Numbered from the stretch's first letter, positions 34,216 to 45,308 are shown. The stretch is DNA of 64,000 nt from Oreohelix idahoensis (GCA_024509875.1 JAMPIV010019840.1:372001-436000), one strand, 5' to 3'. Translations and numbers: made by a program. Notes: a model not told the origin generated them from the letters alone.

Positions 34216-36751
34216 TGTCGTAAATTTTTTTTGAGAGAAAAGAGTCGTAGAAATAGTGGTCCGGTTTAGAGTGGAAAATGATGATGGAAAGCTCAGTGAT
34301 AGAAAATATAGAGATTCAATAGTTGCGTCACAGCGTGCTGGAGGAGAGTAAAGACAGACTTATTTACGACAAATCGCTTCTCTCAATCTTCTCTTCCGCT
34401 CTCCTGGTCAAACAATTATTTGCCAGTTTTCCAGACACGCATCTGCGCGCACACTGATTTGGTGTTTTTCACACACACCGACGACGTAGATACAAACTAT
34501 ATTAAACGAATAGGGGAAATGTTGGGCTGTGGGTATGTCCAACACCGTACTAAATGAGTTTATGTGATTTTATTCACTTTAAACATCAATCACTAACAAA
34601 TATCAGGTATTACATAAATTATCATAAGTACACAAATGCAAATAACAAATTTGGGAGGGGTGAAGAAGATTGGTATCGACTAAGCCCTTCCCGCTTATTA
34701 GACAAAGATAAACCCAGTCCAGAGATAGATAATATCAGGAACATAGGTACGTTAACCTAACAGTGAAGTTAATTACTCTGAAAGAGGGGTTACAACGTTA
34801 GGTATAGGTGATAGAAAAAAACCTGTTCTTCCCAGCTGTTCTTCCCTTTACTAAGCAACTGGAAAGGAGGGGGTTTTTAAACAGAGTTAACCAATTAGCA
34901 ACTCCCCCTTAAAGGAACAATGCAGGGAATACAGAAAAATTATATTACTAGGCAAGAAAGTTAACAACAGGTTTACAAAAGAAAACGATTAAATTTCCTG
35001 TCATTCATACACACGCGTGAGGATCCACACTCATATACTCACACACTTACCGAATGCAGCCTCAGACGATCCATAAAAAGTATATAAAAACAGCAAGTAC
35101 TCTTTCGACATATGAACTGTCTAGTCCTTCGATGTCCCGCCCCAGATGTTTGCGAGGGTTTGTTGGTAACAAATATTCTCACTTATCGCAAGACTTGAAG
35201 ACTAAGAGTTCTCGTGTTTTTATTATATATATAAAAGGAGTCTATGGGATGGCACTAACACAGTTCGGCACAGGGGTGAAAATGAAGTGGTCTCTTTTAA
35301 TCCTCCGCTATGGTAAAATTCCTTCAATGCGTGATGATAGTTTTATTAAATCCAATTGAGGAAAAAACTAGGCTCAGTCACAGTCAGGAAAATATGTACT
35401 CTCTCACAGTAAACAGTAAATACGATATCGCTACTGGCGATGATTACCTTCCAGTTTATCTTACAGTTTGTAAGGGTAATTTGATGATTATTCTTTAAAA
35501 TGTTCTTGGGTGGGCTTTATTTCATTTAATTCTGACAGCTAGGTCGCAAAAGGACCGCTACAAGATTATATTTAAAAGAAATGTTTCTTCAATATGACTG
35601 GAAGTTTATAGGATGATTTCTTTACTTCTTTCTTTATTTAGCTGGGACCGCAGGTTACGATCACTCTGTGTGAAAGAAAAAAAAGACATGTAACATACCG
35701 AAAAATCCAGCGCGATAAATTCCCCGTTAAGCCTATAATACACTCGAGTATTTAATTATGTATTTAATAAACACTGCGCGAATTCTAGTGGTTAAAAACA
35801 CACATCTATAAAACTAGGACTTAACTGAATTTATTAATTATAAATTCCTTCGCGACTTAAAAAGTTAATTTAAGCATCTATTATCTTTTGAAATAATATA
35901 ATAGATAGATCATTATATTTACAACTGGAACTATTGAGATGGTTTAATTTAATAGATTTAAATTAACACAAAATCCATTGAAATAGAATGACTGAACTAG
36001 TCCACTGATCACTTTACACAATATATATTACCGCTTTGCACAGAATAGAAATCACTGCAAATATATATATATATAATCCCGGGGAAAATCTATACCAAGA
36101 TTTCAATAAAGCTAGTGCTTCTGTAAAGGTCTGGCCAGCGAGTGATAACGTGTCTAGTCTTCATGGTCTATTTAGCTAAAATGGAATGTAAGTTGAGTGG
36201 GACATGATAAACTTGACAGCTTATTTGATCTCACGAACTTTTGGGGATCTGACCGCCAAATCAAGGGAAGAAGCCGCCCCCTGATCTTCGTATCTCCGTT
36301 CGCTGCTGCCCGTTTCGGCTTTCCCCGTTCGCTCGGTTCTACGATTGACACCGAGACGCGAAAATAGCGGCAAGCAACTGCGTCTCGTAGCAGGGACCAC
36401 TACTGTCTTTGATAACGCCGATAGTCTCCCCTGAAATCCCTCAGTCTGTCTCTTTGATCGTGGTCGCTTATCTGTTTGATTCTGGCGACGCCCCCCCCTC
36501 CCCATCCCTGGCCAAGTTAATGAAAATAACTGCCTATGATTGTTCAAGAGATGTTAGTGGGCGTGATTTAATCTCTCCTTAAATCAATGCGATGACCAGA
36601 ATCAACAATAGGTAAACTTTCCGCATATCAATCAGCGAACGTGTTTGCCCTCTGTGTGGAACAGTTTCATAGCTAATGAATCCACGTGAAAGAAGTCCCG
36701 TTTTACAAGAATTACAACAAAGTTCAGGGTCAGCCGAGTTCGTCCATCACA
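34216..36751 (-). repeat. 3' LTR of the Gmr1-like element (2536 bp)
   Basis: Near-identical to 42034-44439. It carries a segment of about 155 bp (roughly 35636-35790) that the other LTR lacks. Very long for an LTR. Short reading frames inside are duplicated in the other LTR and have no recognised motif. Confidence 0.9.
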
Positions 36752-36767
36752 ATCGTCCCCTCTTTTG
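36752..36767 (-). other. Polypurine tract
   Basis: On the minus strand 'aaaagaggggacgat' directly precedes the TGTGATGG start of the 3' LTR. Confidence 0.75.
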
Positions 36768-36785
36768 AGACGTGAAAACGAGTTT

Positions 36786-38540
36786 TCATGTTTGATTTAT
36801 GACGATGAAGCTGCCCTGATCGGTAACTTTTGGATGATTGGTATCTTCACCTTCCTCCTCTTCCTCTGTAGTCCAGTTTCTACTCAGGAAATCAGCCCCG
36901 ACATTCTGTCTTCCCGGAATATATTCCACTTTGAAAGAATAAACGCTTAAAAGGAGGGCCCAACGCATGATCCTAGCGTTAAATTCTTTATTGGCACCAA
37001 GAAATGCTAACGGAGCGTGGTCTGTTTGCACCGTGAAAGATGTACCATAAAGAAACTCATGATGGCGTCTGATACCGTCAATCAGAGCAAGACATTCCCT
37101 TTCAACTACGCTGTAGTTCCGTTCCGCTTTATTTAATTTCCGACTGCCATAGGCAACTGGAAATAGCATGTTCAGGTCACTGTCATCGGCTTGAAGCAGT
37201 GTTGACCCGATGCCCTGACCTGACGCGTCGACTCTCAGTACAAAAGGTTTCTTGAGGTCAGGCAACCTCAAAATGGGGTATGCAGACAACTGTCCTTTCA
37301 AAGTGCTATACGCGTGTTCGCACTTTTGATCCCATATGACCTTATCAGGACAACCTTTCTTTGTGAGGTCAGTCAGAGGTGCCGTCAGTCCGTTGAAGTT
37401 CTGGATGTACTTCTGATAGTATGCACATAGCGATATGAAGGAACGTACGTCTTTCTTCGTTCGGGGTCTTTTTGCTGCCATTATTTTCTCCACGTTCTTC
37501 TTGATAGGCCAACTGCATCCGTGAGAAATAGTGTGCCCCAGGAAGTCTAACTGTTCAAACCCGATGAGACATTTGCTAGGTCTGGCTGTGAGACCCGTTT
37601 CCTGTAGTCTCCTGAGGAGCATAGCAACCGTAGCAATATGTTCTTCATAGGTTTCCGATGCAATTAAGATGTCATCCATGAAATTATGGATATGGGGACT
37701 TTGCAAAGGTTCTAGAAGCTTCCTCATCATCCTGGTGAACACTCCTGGTGCGTTATGCAAACCGAACGGCATCACGTTAAATGTGTAATGTCCTTCACTA
37801 GTGCTGAAAGCTAACAAAGGTTTAATTTCCTCCTTGACTGGTATTTGATAATAACCTTTGCTGAGGTCAATCTTGGAGAAGATCTTTGCTTTGCTGAGCT
37901 TGGTGAACAACTCAGAAACAGTTTGGAGAGGTTCGGGCTGGAATTCCGTTACAGCGTTTAGCAACCTGTAATCAATGCACAGCCGAACTTCCTTATTGGG
38001 CTTCTGCAACAGCACTACACTCGAGCTGTAAGGAGATGTAGACTCACTGATAATTCCTGCCTGACGCAGCTTGTCTATTTCTCCGCGAAGTGCATCAGCT
38101 TTAGCGTACGGGATGGGGTAAACTCTGGTTTGAACAGGGGTCTCGTTTGTTAATTTCATATCAAATTCAATGAGATTTGTTCGACCAGGTACATCCGTTA
38201 AGACTGCACTGTACTGTTTTAGTAGAGCCCTGGTTTCTGTTTGTTGTTCTGGTGAGAGATTGTCGCCGAACTTGACATCTTTAAAGGATTCTGTGGGTTG
38301 CAATGGATACTCCATGCAACCATCATCATCTTCCTCGTCTTCCGTTGCTATGGCGACAGCCAGGAGATGCTCGGAGGATGGCACCGGTCTTTCCAAATAT
38401 TTCTTTAGCAGATTTATGTGGAAGACCTTCTCCTTTCCTTTGATGGAGATCTTGTAGTTGGTACGTGAGATCTTTTTAAGGACGGTAAACGGTCCTTGCC
38501 ATCCGATGCGAAGTTTATTGCTTCCGGTTGGAAGTAGCAA
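36786..38540 (-). CDS. Reverse transcriptase and RNase H of the Gmr1-like element
   Basis: 584 codons open without a stop. Residues 1-60 are the integrase C-terminus ('LRIGWQGPFTVLKKIS', 'VFHINLLKKYLERPVP'). A linker ('NLSPEQQTETRALLKQYSAV') leads to the RT: 'EVRLCIDYRLLNAVT', 'FSKIDLSKGYYQIPV', 'FNVMPFGLHNAPGVFTRMM', the catalytic 'FMDDILIAS' and 'LDFLGHTIS'. RNase H follows with 'FVLRVDASGQGIG', 'VVERECLALIDGI', 'VQTDHAPLAFLG' and 'GRQNVGADFLSR'. All expected acidic residues are visible. It ends 34 bp before the 3' LTR. The first ATG is internal to the integrase, so the domain is normally made as part of a polyprotein. It copies element RNA into DNA in cytoplasmic particles. Confidence 0.92.
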   Translation of the reverse strand: MLLPTGSNKLRIGWQGPFTVLKKISRTNYKISIKGKEKVFHINLLKKYLERPVPSSEHLLAVAIATEDEEDDDGCMEYPLQPTESFKDVKFGDNLSPEQQTETRALLKQYSAVLTDVPGRTNLIEFDMKLTNETPVQTRVYPIPYAKADALRGEIDKLRQAGIISESTSPYSSSVVLLQKPNKEVRLCIDYRLLNAVTEFQPEPLQTVSELFTKLSKAKIFSKIDLSKGYYQIPVKEEIKPLLAFSTSEGHYTFNVMPFGLHNAPGVFTRMMRKLLEPLQSPHIHNFMDDILIASETYEEHIATVAMLLRRLQETGLTARPSKCLIGFEQLDFLGHTISHGCSWPIKKNVEKIMAAKRPRTKKDVRSFISLCAYYQKYIQNFNGLTAPLTDLTKKGCPDKVIWDQKCEHAYSTLKGQLSAYPILRLPDLKKPFVLRVDASGQGIGSTLLQADDSDLNMLFPVAYGSRKLNKAERNYSVVERECLALIDGIRRHHEFLYGTSFTVQTDHAPLAFLGANKEFNARIMRWALLLSVYSFKVEYIPGRQNVGADFLSRNWTTEEEEEGEDTNHPKVTDQGSFIVINQT

Positions 38541-39508
38541 TAGGACTTTCTCCCCTGGTTGTAGTTCTCTCTCTTTTGCAGCTTTGTTGTATCTTTTAGT
38601 AATTTTAGCGCGGGCTTTCTTAAGGTTGGTAGTAGCTAGATCCCATCCTAGCTTTAGCCTTTCCTTAAGCTCAGATACATACTTGCTTGCAGAGACGACT
38701 GTCTCGTCAGCCTTCTGGTCTGTCAGGGACCGAAGTAAGGCTTCTAGTGGCCCCTTTATAGGTCTGCCAAATAAAAGTGTAGCTGGAGCAAAACCCGTAG
38801 ACGCTTGGGGTACCTCTCGGTAGGCGAATAAGGCAGCCGATATATATTGGTCCCAGTCTTCCGGTTCTCCTGACCCAGCTTACGTAACATCATGGTGAGG
38901 GTACCGTTAAAACGTTCCACGAGCCCATTTCCGGCCGGATGGTAGGGACTTGTGTGGATATGTTTGGCCCTCAGGATCTTAAAGATCTCCTCCATTAACA
39001 GGCTACGGAATTGGGATCCATTGTCCGTCAAAACTTGTTGAGGGAATCCCAACCGTGTAAAAATTTGCACAAGGGCTTCTGCGACATGCTTGGAATTAGT
39101 GCATGGTAGCGGTACGGCTTCGGCCCACATAGTGCAAGTGTCAACTAAGGTCAGGATGAACCTGTTCCTTCTTTTGGTCTTTTCCAGAGGACCAATAATG
39201 TCGACAGCAACCCGTTCAAATGGAGTCCCTACTATTGGCATTTGCCCCATAGGTACTGGGGGTGTCAAGTGCTTGGGTGCTACCCGTTGGCACTGGGCGC
39301 AGGATTTCACATACCTGACAATGTCAGAGTTCATTCCTGGCCACCAATAGTGGTTTTTTATTCGCTGAATAGTGGCGTTTTGTCCCATATGTCCGCTAAA
39401 GGGAAGAGAGTGCCCCATTTCTAAGATCTGGTTTCTGTACTGCGTCGGTACTAGGAGCTGGTTATTTCCCCGTGTCCGGGTTGCCCGTTCTACGATACAA
39501 TACACCAT
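38541..39508 (-). pseudogene. Integrase of the Gmr1-like element (frameshifted)
   Basis: N-terminal His-His-Cys-Cys domain: 'MGHSLPFSGHMGQNATIQRI' and 'SCAQCQRV'. The catalytic core shows D-D-E: 'ERVAVDIIGPL', 'VLTDNGSQFRSLL' and 'AGNGLVERFNGTLTMM'. Near 38870 a small indel throws the frame off. The correct continuation ('ALFAYREVPQASTGF', 'ATLLFGRPIKGPLEAL') leads into the RT reading frame at 38540. It joins the cDNA to host DNA. Its position between protease and RT is the diagnostic oddity of this element. Confidence 0.9.
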
Positions 39509-40043
39509 CCTTAGAAAAGATGTCTCCGTTGTGTCTGGGGTCCTTAGCCATGGGCAGTTTTTTAAAGCAGGGCGCCAGAGTAGGGTCCTTTTGTTGCGCC
39601 TCCTTCAGTTCATTCGGCAACAAGTTTGGCGCAGGCTCCCTCTCCTTCTTGGCTTGCCCTCTTGTGGTTACCGCTGCCACAATCGGCTCCTTAGGTCTCC
39701 CAATGAACACATATCTACATCCCAGGATAACTGGGTAGATCGGATCATCCATTATGGCCGCTTTAATAACTCCTCTGACAAAGTCAGAGTGTATTTCTAC
39801 CAGTGCGATAGGAAGCGTCCTGGGTGCATCACTCCTGAAAACTCCACTAAGTTTGACGGTTTCCTCTGTCTCCTGACCGGGTTTGACTAGGTGCCTAGCG
39901 ACAATACAATCAAAACTTAATCCAGTGTCAAAAAGACAAGTAGTAGAGGTACCGTTCAAAATTACAGTTCCTCGAGTTGAGGGTCGGTCCCCCTCAGGTT
40001 GAGAATCACTGACATTGACTCTACCTTTCGAGGCTGTATGCAA
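39462..40043 (-). pseudogene. Protease and linker of the Gmr1-like element
   Basis: The aspartic-protease motif 'TTCLFDTGLSFDCIVARHLV' has an intact D-T-G. Then come 'ALVEIHSDFVRGVIKAAI' and 'PIYPVILGCRYVF' (second block), and a linker 'PNELKEAQQKDPTLAPCFKK'. It overlaps the gag frame by 82 bases and runs into integrase after a one-base shift at about 39475. It cleaves the gag-pol precursor. Confidence 0.88.
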
Positions 40044-41221
40044 ACATCCAATGCGGTTTGCACCGGTTTGTTTGCCCTGATCAGACGTTCCTGGTGTAGG
40101 GGTCTTCCCTTTTCCTTGACCTTGGTGGCCGCGCTGCCACGTAGGCTTGTTGGGTTGATCAGAATTGTTGTTGGGGGGTATCGGGTTTTGTAGAATTTCG
40201 ATTTTTCCTGGGGAGGTTTCTGGGTATTGTTATCTCGTTGGTTATAATGTTGAGAGGAAGTGGAAGAATAGGATGCCTGCTCTAGATTCTGTTTTCGAGA
40301 TGGCTCATCGGTGGGTTTACGTTTAGTGCTGGGAAGTTCGGCCATTGCATTGCTATAGCGTTCGGCTTTATTGAGTATGTCTTCAAGCCTGACTGCCCCC
40401 TGTTCAGCCAAAAATCTACGAGTTTCATTCGACAAAGTGGATTTTATCTGCTCCACAAGAACAAGTTCGAGGAGTCCCTCATATGAAAGAGGTAGGTCAG
40501 ATAATTCAATGCACTTTGTCAGATAACCCGTGAGGCGTGAAGAGAACTGGGGAAATGTTTCCGTGCTCTCTTTTCGGCTGTTTCTGAACAACTGCAGAAA
40601 CTTTCGGGCAGTCATCTCAAACTGCTGTAGTAAGGCCTTCTTCAACAGGTCATAATCATGTTGATTCGGTCCCAGCTTTGTGTACACGTCATAAGCATTG
40701 CCTTTCAGTGACGTTGAAAGTTTGAGCGCCCAGCGGGTACTCTCTAACCCATAAAGATTCGCGAGTCTCTCGAATTTTTCTAGGTAGCTGTCAATTTTTT
40801 CGTTAGGGCTAGGAAAAGATTCTAAAGAAAACGACATAGCAGTTAATTGGGCAGATTGAGTACTGGAGAGGTCCATTGATTGAGACTGGGGCGAAGACGG
40901 CTCTCCGTTAGTCGAAGTAGAGGCGCCCCGACTCTCTAGAGCCTTAAGCGCCAGTTCATGTTGTCTTTCCTTGTCTCTCTCTCTCTCTCTCTCTGCGAGT
41001 TTCCATCTCTGCTTCAATTTTCTTCTGTTTCGTTCTGCCACTTCTTTCCTCTCAGCTTCTGCTCTCTGTTGCTCCGCCTTCCTCTCAGCTTCGGCTCTCT
41101 GTTGCTCCGCGTCATATATTTCCAATTCCTGGTTAATAAACGCGTTTGCAGCTTCTGCATCTAATCCTGCCTCTTTCGCTTCCAGCCTCAAGATGGACCT
41201 CATCTTTATCCTCTCTGCCAT
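39962..41221 (-). CDS. Gag of the Gmr1-like element
   Basis: 419 codons from ATG 41221. Residues 1-90 are a charged coiled-coil-like region with repeated 'EQQRAEAERK' units. The capsid-like core is at about residues 125-300: 'ESFPSPNEKIDSYLEKFER', 'LKGNAYDVYTKLG', 'RKFLQLFRNSRKESTETF' and 'FLAEQGAVRLEDIL'. No CCHC knuckle is visible. Near 40160, at a run of C, the frame departs from that of the related copy, so the last 80 or so residues are out of frame relative to the gag-protease fusion at 27386-28738. It forms the particle shell. Confidence 0.88.
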   Translation of the reverse strand: MAERIKMRSILRLEAKEAGLDAEAANAFINQELEIYDAEQQRAEAERKAEQQRAEAERKEVAERNRRKLKQRWKLAERERERDKERQHELALKALESRGASTSTNGEPSSPQSQSMDLSSTQSAQLTAMSFSLESFPSPNEKIDSYLEKFERLANLYGLESTRWALKLSTSLKGNAYDVYTKLGPNQHDYDLLKKALLQQFEMTARKFLQLFRNSRKESTETFPQFSSRLTGYLTKCIELSDLPLSYEGLLELVLVEQIKSTLSNETRRFLAEQGAVRLEDILNKAERYSNAMAELPSTKRKPTDEPSRKQNLEQASYSSTSSQHYNQRDNNTQKPPQEKSKFYKTRYPPTTILINPTSLRGSAATKVKEKGRPLHQERLIRANKPVQTALDVCIQPRKVESMSVILNLRGTDPQLEEL

Positions 41222-42009
41222 TGTTAAAGAATAAGATGAAGTATGCCTAGAGAACTAGTAAGAAGAAACACGAAAGGGAGGAACTCTGAACCGCTACGAG
41301 AAAAAACACGAGTATAAATTTACCTGTGTTGCCTCCTACCTGTACTGTGCAAACTTATCGCTGCTATTATCTGGCAATTTAGGCTCTAAACGCAAGCGAC
41401 TATGCCACTAAATGGTAAGTTACACTGGAAAAGAATCTACTTTTACTAACAGTAGAGAAAAATTTAAATTAGAACAATTTAAAAGGAAAAAAAAAAAAAA
41501 CTTTTTCCCTAAATTTTAAATCTCTGACAACAAACTCCGTCCCTAAAGTCAATTATTGAGATGAGACGTTGTTAACTTACTTTTTAAAAATCAGAACAAT
41601 CCGTCTTTAGCTAAGCTCAACTCTTTTTGACTTCAAAAACCTTAGTGACTGTAAAACAATCACGCAATCCCAGCAACTCTTATAAAGAAAGAAATCTAAT
41701 TATCTCCGCCAGAGGATAATAAAATAGCAAATATTTTTGTTTATCTGTACTTTCTACTGCTGTGGAGAGAAAACAACCTGTAAATATGCTGTGTGGACAA
41801 CCCAAATACTTAAAGAACGTTTGTCTAGGGGTGTAATTATTTATTTATTTCCCTAATTCACAAAGACAGATCATTCACACTCTACCTAGTTAGACCCAGA
41901 CTAAATCAGACTCAAAATATCTTTAACCCGGCTATGCGATTGCCTCAAATGTAGCTCAAGATCCCAGAACCAGCCCACAAATATGTGTGCATCAAATGTA
42001 TCTCAAAAT
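41222..42009 (-). other. Untranslated leader of the Gmr1-like element
   Basis: About 0.8 kb between the 5' LTR and gag, AT-rich and without long frames. Next to the LTR lies an imperfect 47-bp direct repeat (from about 41943 and about 41990) whose two units each end in a primer-site-like block. Confidence 0.6.
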
Positions 42010-42028
42010 AATCCCGGCGAGCCAGCCA
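42010..42028 (-). other. Candidate tRNA primer-binding site
   Basis: The plus strand reads 'aatcccggcgagccagcca', which has the layout of a tRNA 3' end (T-stem CCCGG, seven acceptor bases, discriminator, CCA). The minus (element-sense) strand therefore begins TGG five bases after the LTR, as expected for a primer site. I cannot name the tRNA. Confidence 0.6.
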
Positions 42029-42033
42029 AATAT

Positions 42034-44439
42034 TGTCGTAAATTTATTTTGAGAGAAAAGAGTCGTAGAAATAGTGGTCCGGTTTAGAGTGGAAAATGAT
42101 GATGGAAAGCTCAGTGATAGAAAATATAGAGATTCAATAGTTGCTTCACAGCGTGCTGGAGGAGAGTAAAGACAGACTTATTTACGACAAATCGCTTCTC
42201 TCAATCTTCTCTTCCGCTCTCCTGGTCAAACAATTATTTGCCAGTTTTCCAGACACGCATCTGCGCGCACACCGATTTGGTGTTTTTCACACACACAGAC
42301 GACGTAGATACAAACTATATTAAACGAATAGGGGAAATGTTGGGCTGTGGGTATGTCCAACACCGTACTAAATGAGTTTATGTGATTTTATTCACTTTAA
42401 ACATCAATCACTAACAAATATCAGGTATTACATAAATTATCATAAGTACACAAATGCAAATAACAAATTTGGGAGGGGTGAAGAAGATTGGTATCGACTA
42501 AGCCCTTCCCGCTTATTAGACAAAGATAAACCCAGTCCAGAGATAGATAATATCAGGAACATAGGTACGTTAACCTAACAGTGAAGTTAATTACTCTGAA
42601 AGAGGGGTTACAACGTTAGGTATAGGTGATAGAAAAAAAACCTGTTCTTCCCAGCTGTTCTTCCCTTTACTAAGCAACTGGAAAGGAGGGGGTTTTTAAA
42701 CAGAGTTAACCAATTAGCAACTCCCCCTTAAAGGAACAATGCAGGGAATACAGAAAAATTATATTACTAGGCAAGAAAGTTAACAACAGGTTTACAAAAG
42801 AAAACGATTAAATTTCCTGTCATTCATACACACGCGTGAGGATCCACACTCATATACTCACACACTTACCGAATGCAGCTTTAGACGATCCATAAAAAGT
42901 ATATAAAAACAGCAAGTACTCTTTCGACATATGAACTGTCTAGTCCTTCGATGTCCCGCCCCAGATGTTTGCGAGGGTTTGTTGGTAACAAATATTCTCA
43001 CTTATCGCAAGACTTGAAGACTAAGAGTTCTCGTGTTTTTATTATATATATATAAAAGGAGTCTATGGGATGGCACTAACACAGTTCGGCACAGGGGTGA
43101 AAATGAAGTGGTCTCTTTTAATCCTCCGCTATGGTAAAATTCCTTCAATGCGTGATGATAGTTTTATTAAATCCAATTGAGGAAAAAACTAGGCTCAGTC
43201 ACAGTCAGGAAAATATGTACTCTCTCACAGTAAACAGTAAATACGATATCGCTACTGGCGATGATTACCTTCCAGTTTATCTTACAGTTTGTAAGGGTAA
43301 TTTGATGATTATTCTTTAAAATGTTCTTGGGTGGGCTTTATTTCATTTAATTCTGACAGCTAGGTCGCAAAAGGACCGCTACAAGATTATATTTAAAAGA
43401 AATGTTTCTTCAATATGACTGGAAGTTTATAGGATGATTTCTTTACTTCTTTCCGAATTCTAGTGGTTAAAAACACACATCTATAAAACTAGGACTTAAC
43501 TGAATTTATTAATTATAAATTCCTTCGCGACTTAAAAAGTTAATTTAAGCATCTATTATCTTTTGAAATAATATAATAGATAGATCATTATATTTACAAC
43601 TGGAACTATTGAGATGGTTTAATTTAATAGATTTAAATTAACACAAAATCCATTGAAATAGAATGACTGAACTAGTCCACTGATCACTTTACACAATATA
43701 TATTACCGCTTTGCACAGAATAGAAATCACTGCAAATATATATATATATATATATATAATCCCGGGGAAAATCTATAACAAGATTTCAATAAAGCTAGTG
43801 CTTCTGTAAAGGTCTGGCCAGCGAGTGATAACGTGTCTAGTCTTCATGGTCTATTTAGCTAAAATGGAATGTAAGTTGAGTGGGACATGATAAACGTGAC
43901 AGCTTATTTGATCTCACGAACTTTTGGGGATCTGACCGCCAAATCAAGGGAAGAAGCCGCCCCCTGGTCTTCGTATCTCCGTTCGCTGCTGCCCGTTTCG
44001 GCTTTCCCCGTTCGCTCGGTTCTACGATTGACACCGAGACGCGAAAATAGCGGCAAGCAACTGCGTCTCGTAGCAGGGACCACTACTATCTTTGATAACG
44101 CCGATAGTCTCCCCTGAAATCCCTCAGTCTGTCTCTTCGATCGTGGTCGCTTATCTGTTTGATTCTGGCGACGCCCCCCCCCCCCTTCCCCATCCCTGGC
44201 CAAGTTAATGAAAATAACTGCCTATGATTGTTCAAGAGATGTTAGTGGGCGTGATTTAATCTCTCCTTAAATCAATGCGATGACCAGAATCAACAATAGG
44301 TAAACTTTCCGCATATCAATCAGCGAACGTGTTTGCCCTCTGTGTGGAACAGTTTCATAGCTAATGAATCCACGTGAAAGAAGTCCCGTTTTACAAGAAT
44401 TACAACAAAGTTCAGGGTCAGCCGAGTTCGTCCATCACA
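42034..44439 (-). repeat. 5' LTR of the Gmr1-like element (2406 bp)
   Basis: Pairs with 34216-36751. In element sense it starts TGTGATGG at 44439 and ends TTACGACA at 42034. It differs by a roughly 155-bp gap at about 43454, a longer TA run at 43737-43757, a longer C tract near 44175, and scattered substitutions. Confidence 0.9.
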
Positions 44440-45308
44440 ATGCCCATGGTTTCCTTCTTTACACCTCTTCTCACCCTCCCAGCTGTAAAAATTCCATTCC
44501 CTACTCTCAACTTCTACGCTTACGTCGGATATGTCACGATGAAGATGATTTCCGTGAACGAGCTCAAGAAAGGCTCGAGTTTTTTCGCCGACGTCACTAT
44601 CCTGAAAGAGTCTTATCTGATGCCCTTAATCGCATTAGTCCCGTTACTCGTCAGGTTGCACTTACTGCTAAACCCACTACTATATCTGACAGACTCAAAC
44701 TTGTCTTAACATTCCACCCTCAATGTTTGGCGGTGAAAAAAATTATGTTCCGTCATCTGCCTATTCTCCACTCCGATCCTAATACCAGGGAGTTGTTTCG
44801 TGATACCCCTTTGGTGGCATATCGTAAAAATAAGAATTTTAGAGATATTCTTGTGCATAGTCGCTTGAGACAAACTAGTCCTTCTCACTTTGGTACTAAA
44901 CCGTGCCAACGCCGCATATGTAAGACCTGTACTTTTGTACTCCAAACGCAGTCAGTCTCCTTCCCGAACAGTAAATTTGCCATTAGGGAGTCTTTCACGT
45001 GCGAATCCAGAAACCTGATTTATGCTATCATCTGCAAGAGGTGTGACATGACCTATATTGGTGAAACTGGCAGCCGTTTGGCAGACAGGATTCGTGAGCA
45101 CTTGAATGACATCCATCATGGCAAACATTTACCAGTGGCCCTTCACTTAGACAGCCCTGACCATTCATGTAACTCTGACATTCATGTCACTGCCCTCCGT
45201 TCATGTATTGGCGACGACAGAACTCGCTTTTCGTTGGAGAATCGCCTCATTTTTCAAACGGGCGTTTTAGCTCCTGCTGGGATGAATGTCCAGCATCATT
45301 TTGCATAA
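44440..45308 (+). pseudogene. Penelope-like element, RT end and GIY-YIG endonuclease
   Basis: Resumes the frame broken at 34215: 'HGFLLYTSSHPPSCKNSIPY' and 'SQLLRLRRICHDEDDF'. Then a linker with a Cys-rich 'CQRRICKTCTF' and the GIY-YIG nuclease 'NLIYAIICKRCDMTYIGETG', 'RLADRIREHLNDI' (catalytic Arg) and 'FSLENRLIF' (Glu) follow. The stop is at 45306-45308. The nuclease nicks target DNA for reverse transcription. This half has no internal stop, so the element was fairly young when the LTR element landed. Confidence 0.9.

Larger units (their letters stand above)
34216..44439 (-). mobile_element. Gmr1-like LTR retrotransposon, 10.2 kb, integrase before RT
   Basis: Complete in outline, minus orientation: 5' LTR 42034-44439, primer site, gag, protease, integrase, RT, RNase H, polypurine tract, 3' LTR 34216-36751. 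The LTRs begin TG and end CA and are near-identical apart from a roughly 155-bp indel. RT-RNase H lies downstream of integrase (lower coordinate on the minus strand), the order of Gmr1-type Ty3/gypsy elements, not the usual RT-RNase H-integrase order. Frameshifts near 40160, 39475 and 38870 disable gag-pol, although LTR similarity says insertion was recent. Confidence 0.92.

Noticed and set aside
34554..34760. 68-codon frame repeated at 42372-42578
   Set aside because: Identical in both copies only because it lies in the LTRs; no domain and no sign of selection.
42010..42028. tRNA gene fragment
   Set aside because: Only the 3'-end-like 19 bases are present; position next to the LTR fits a primer-binding site.
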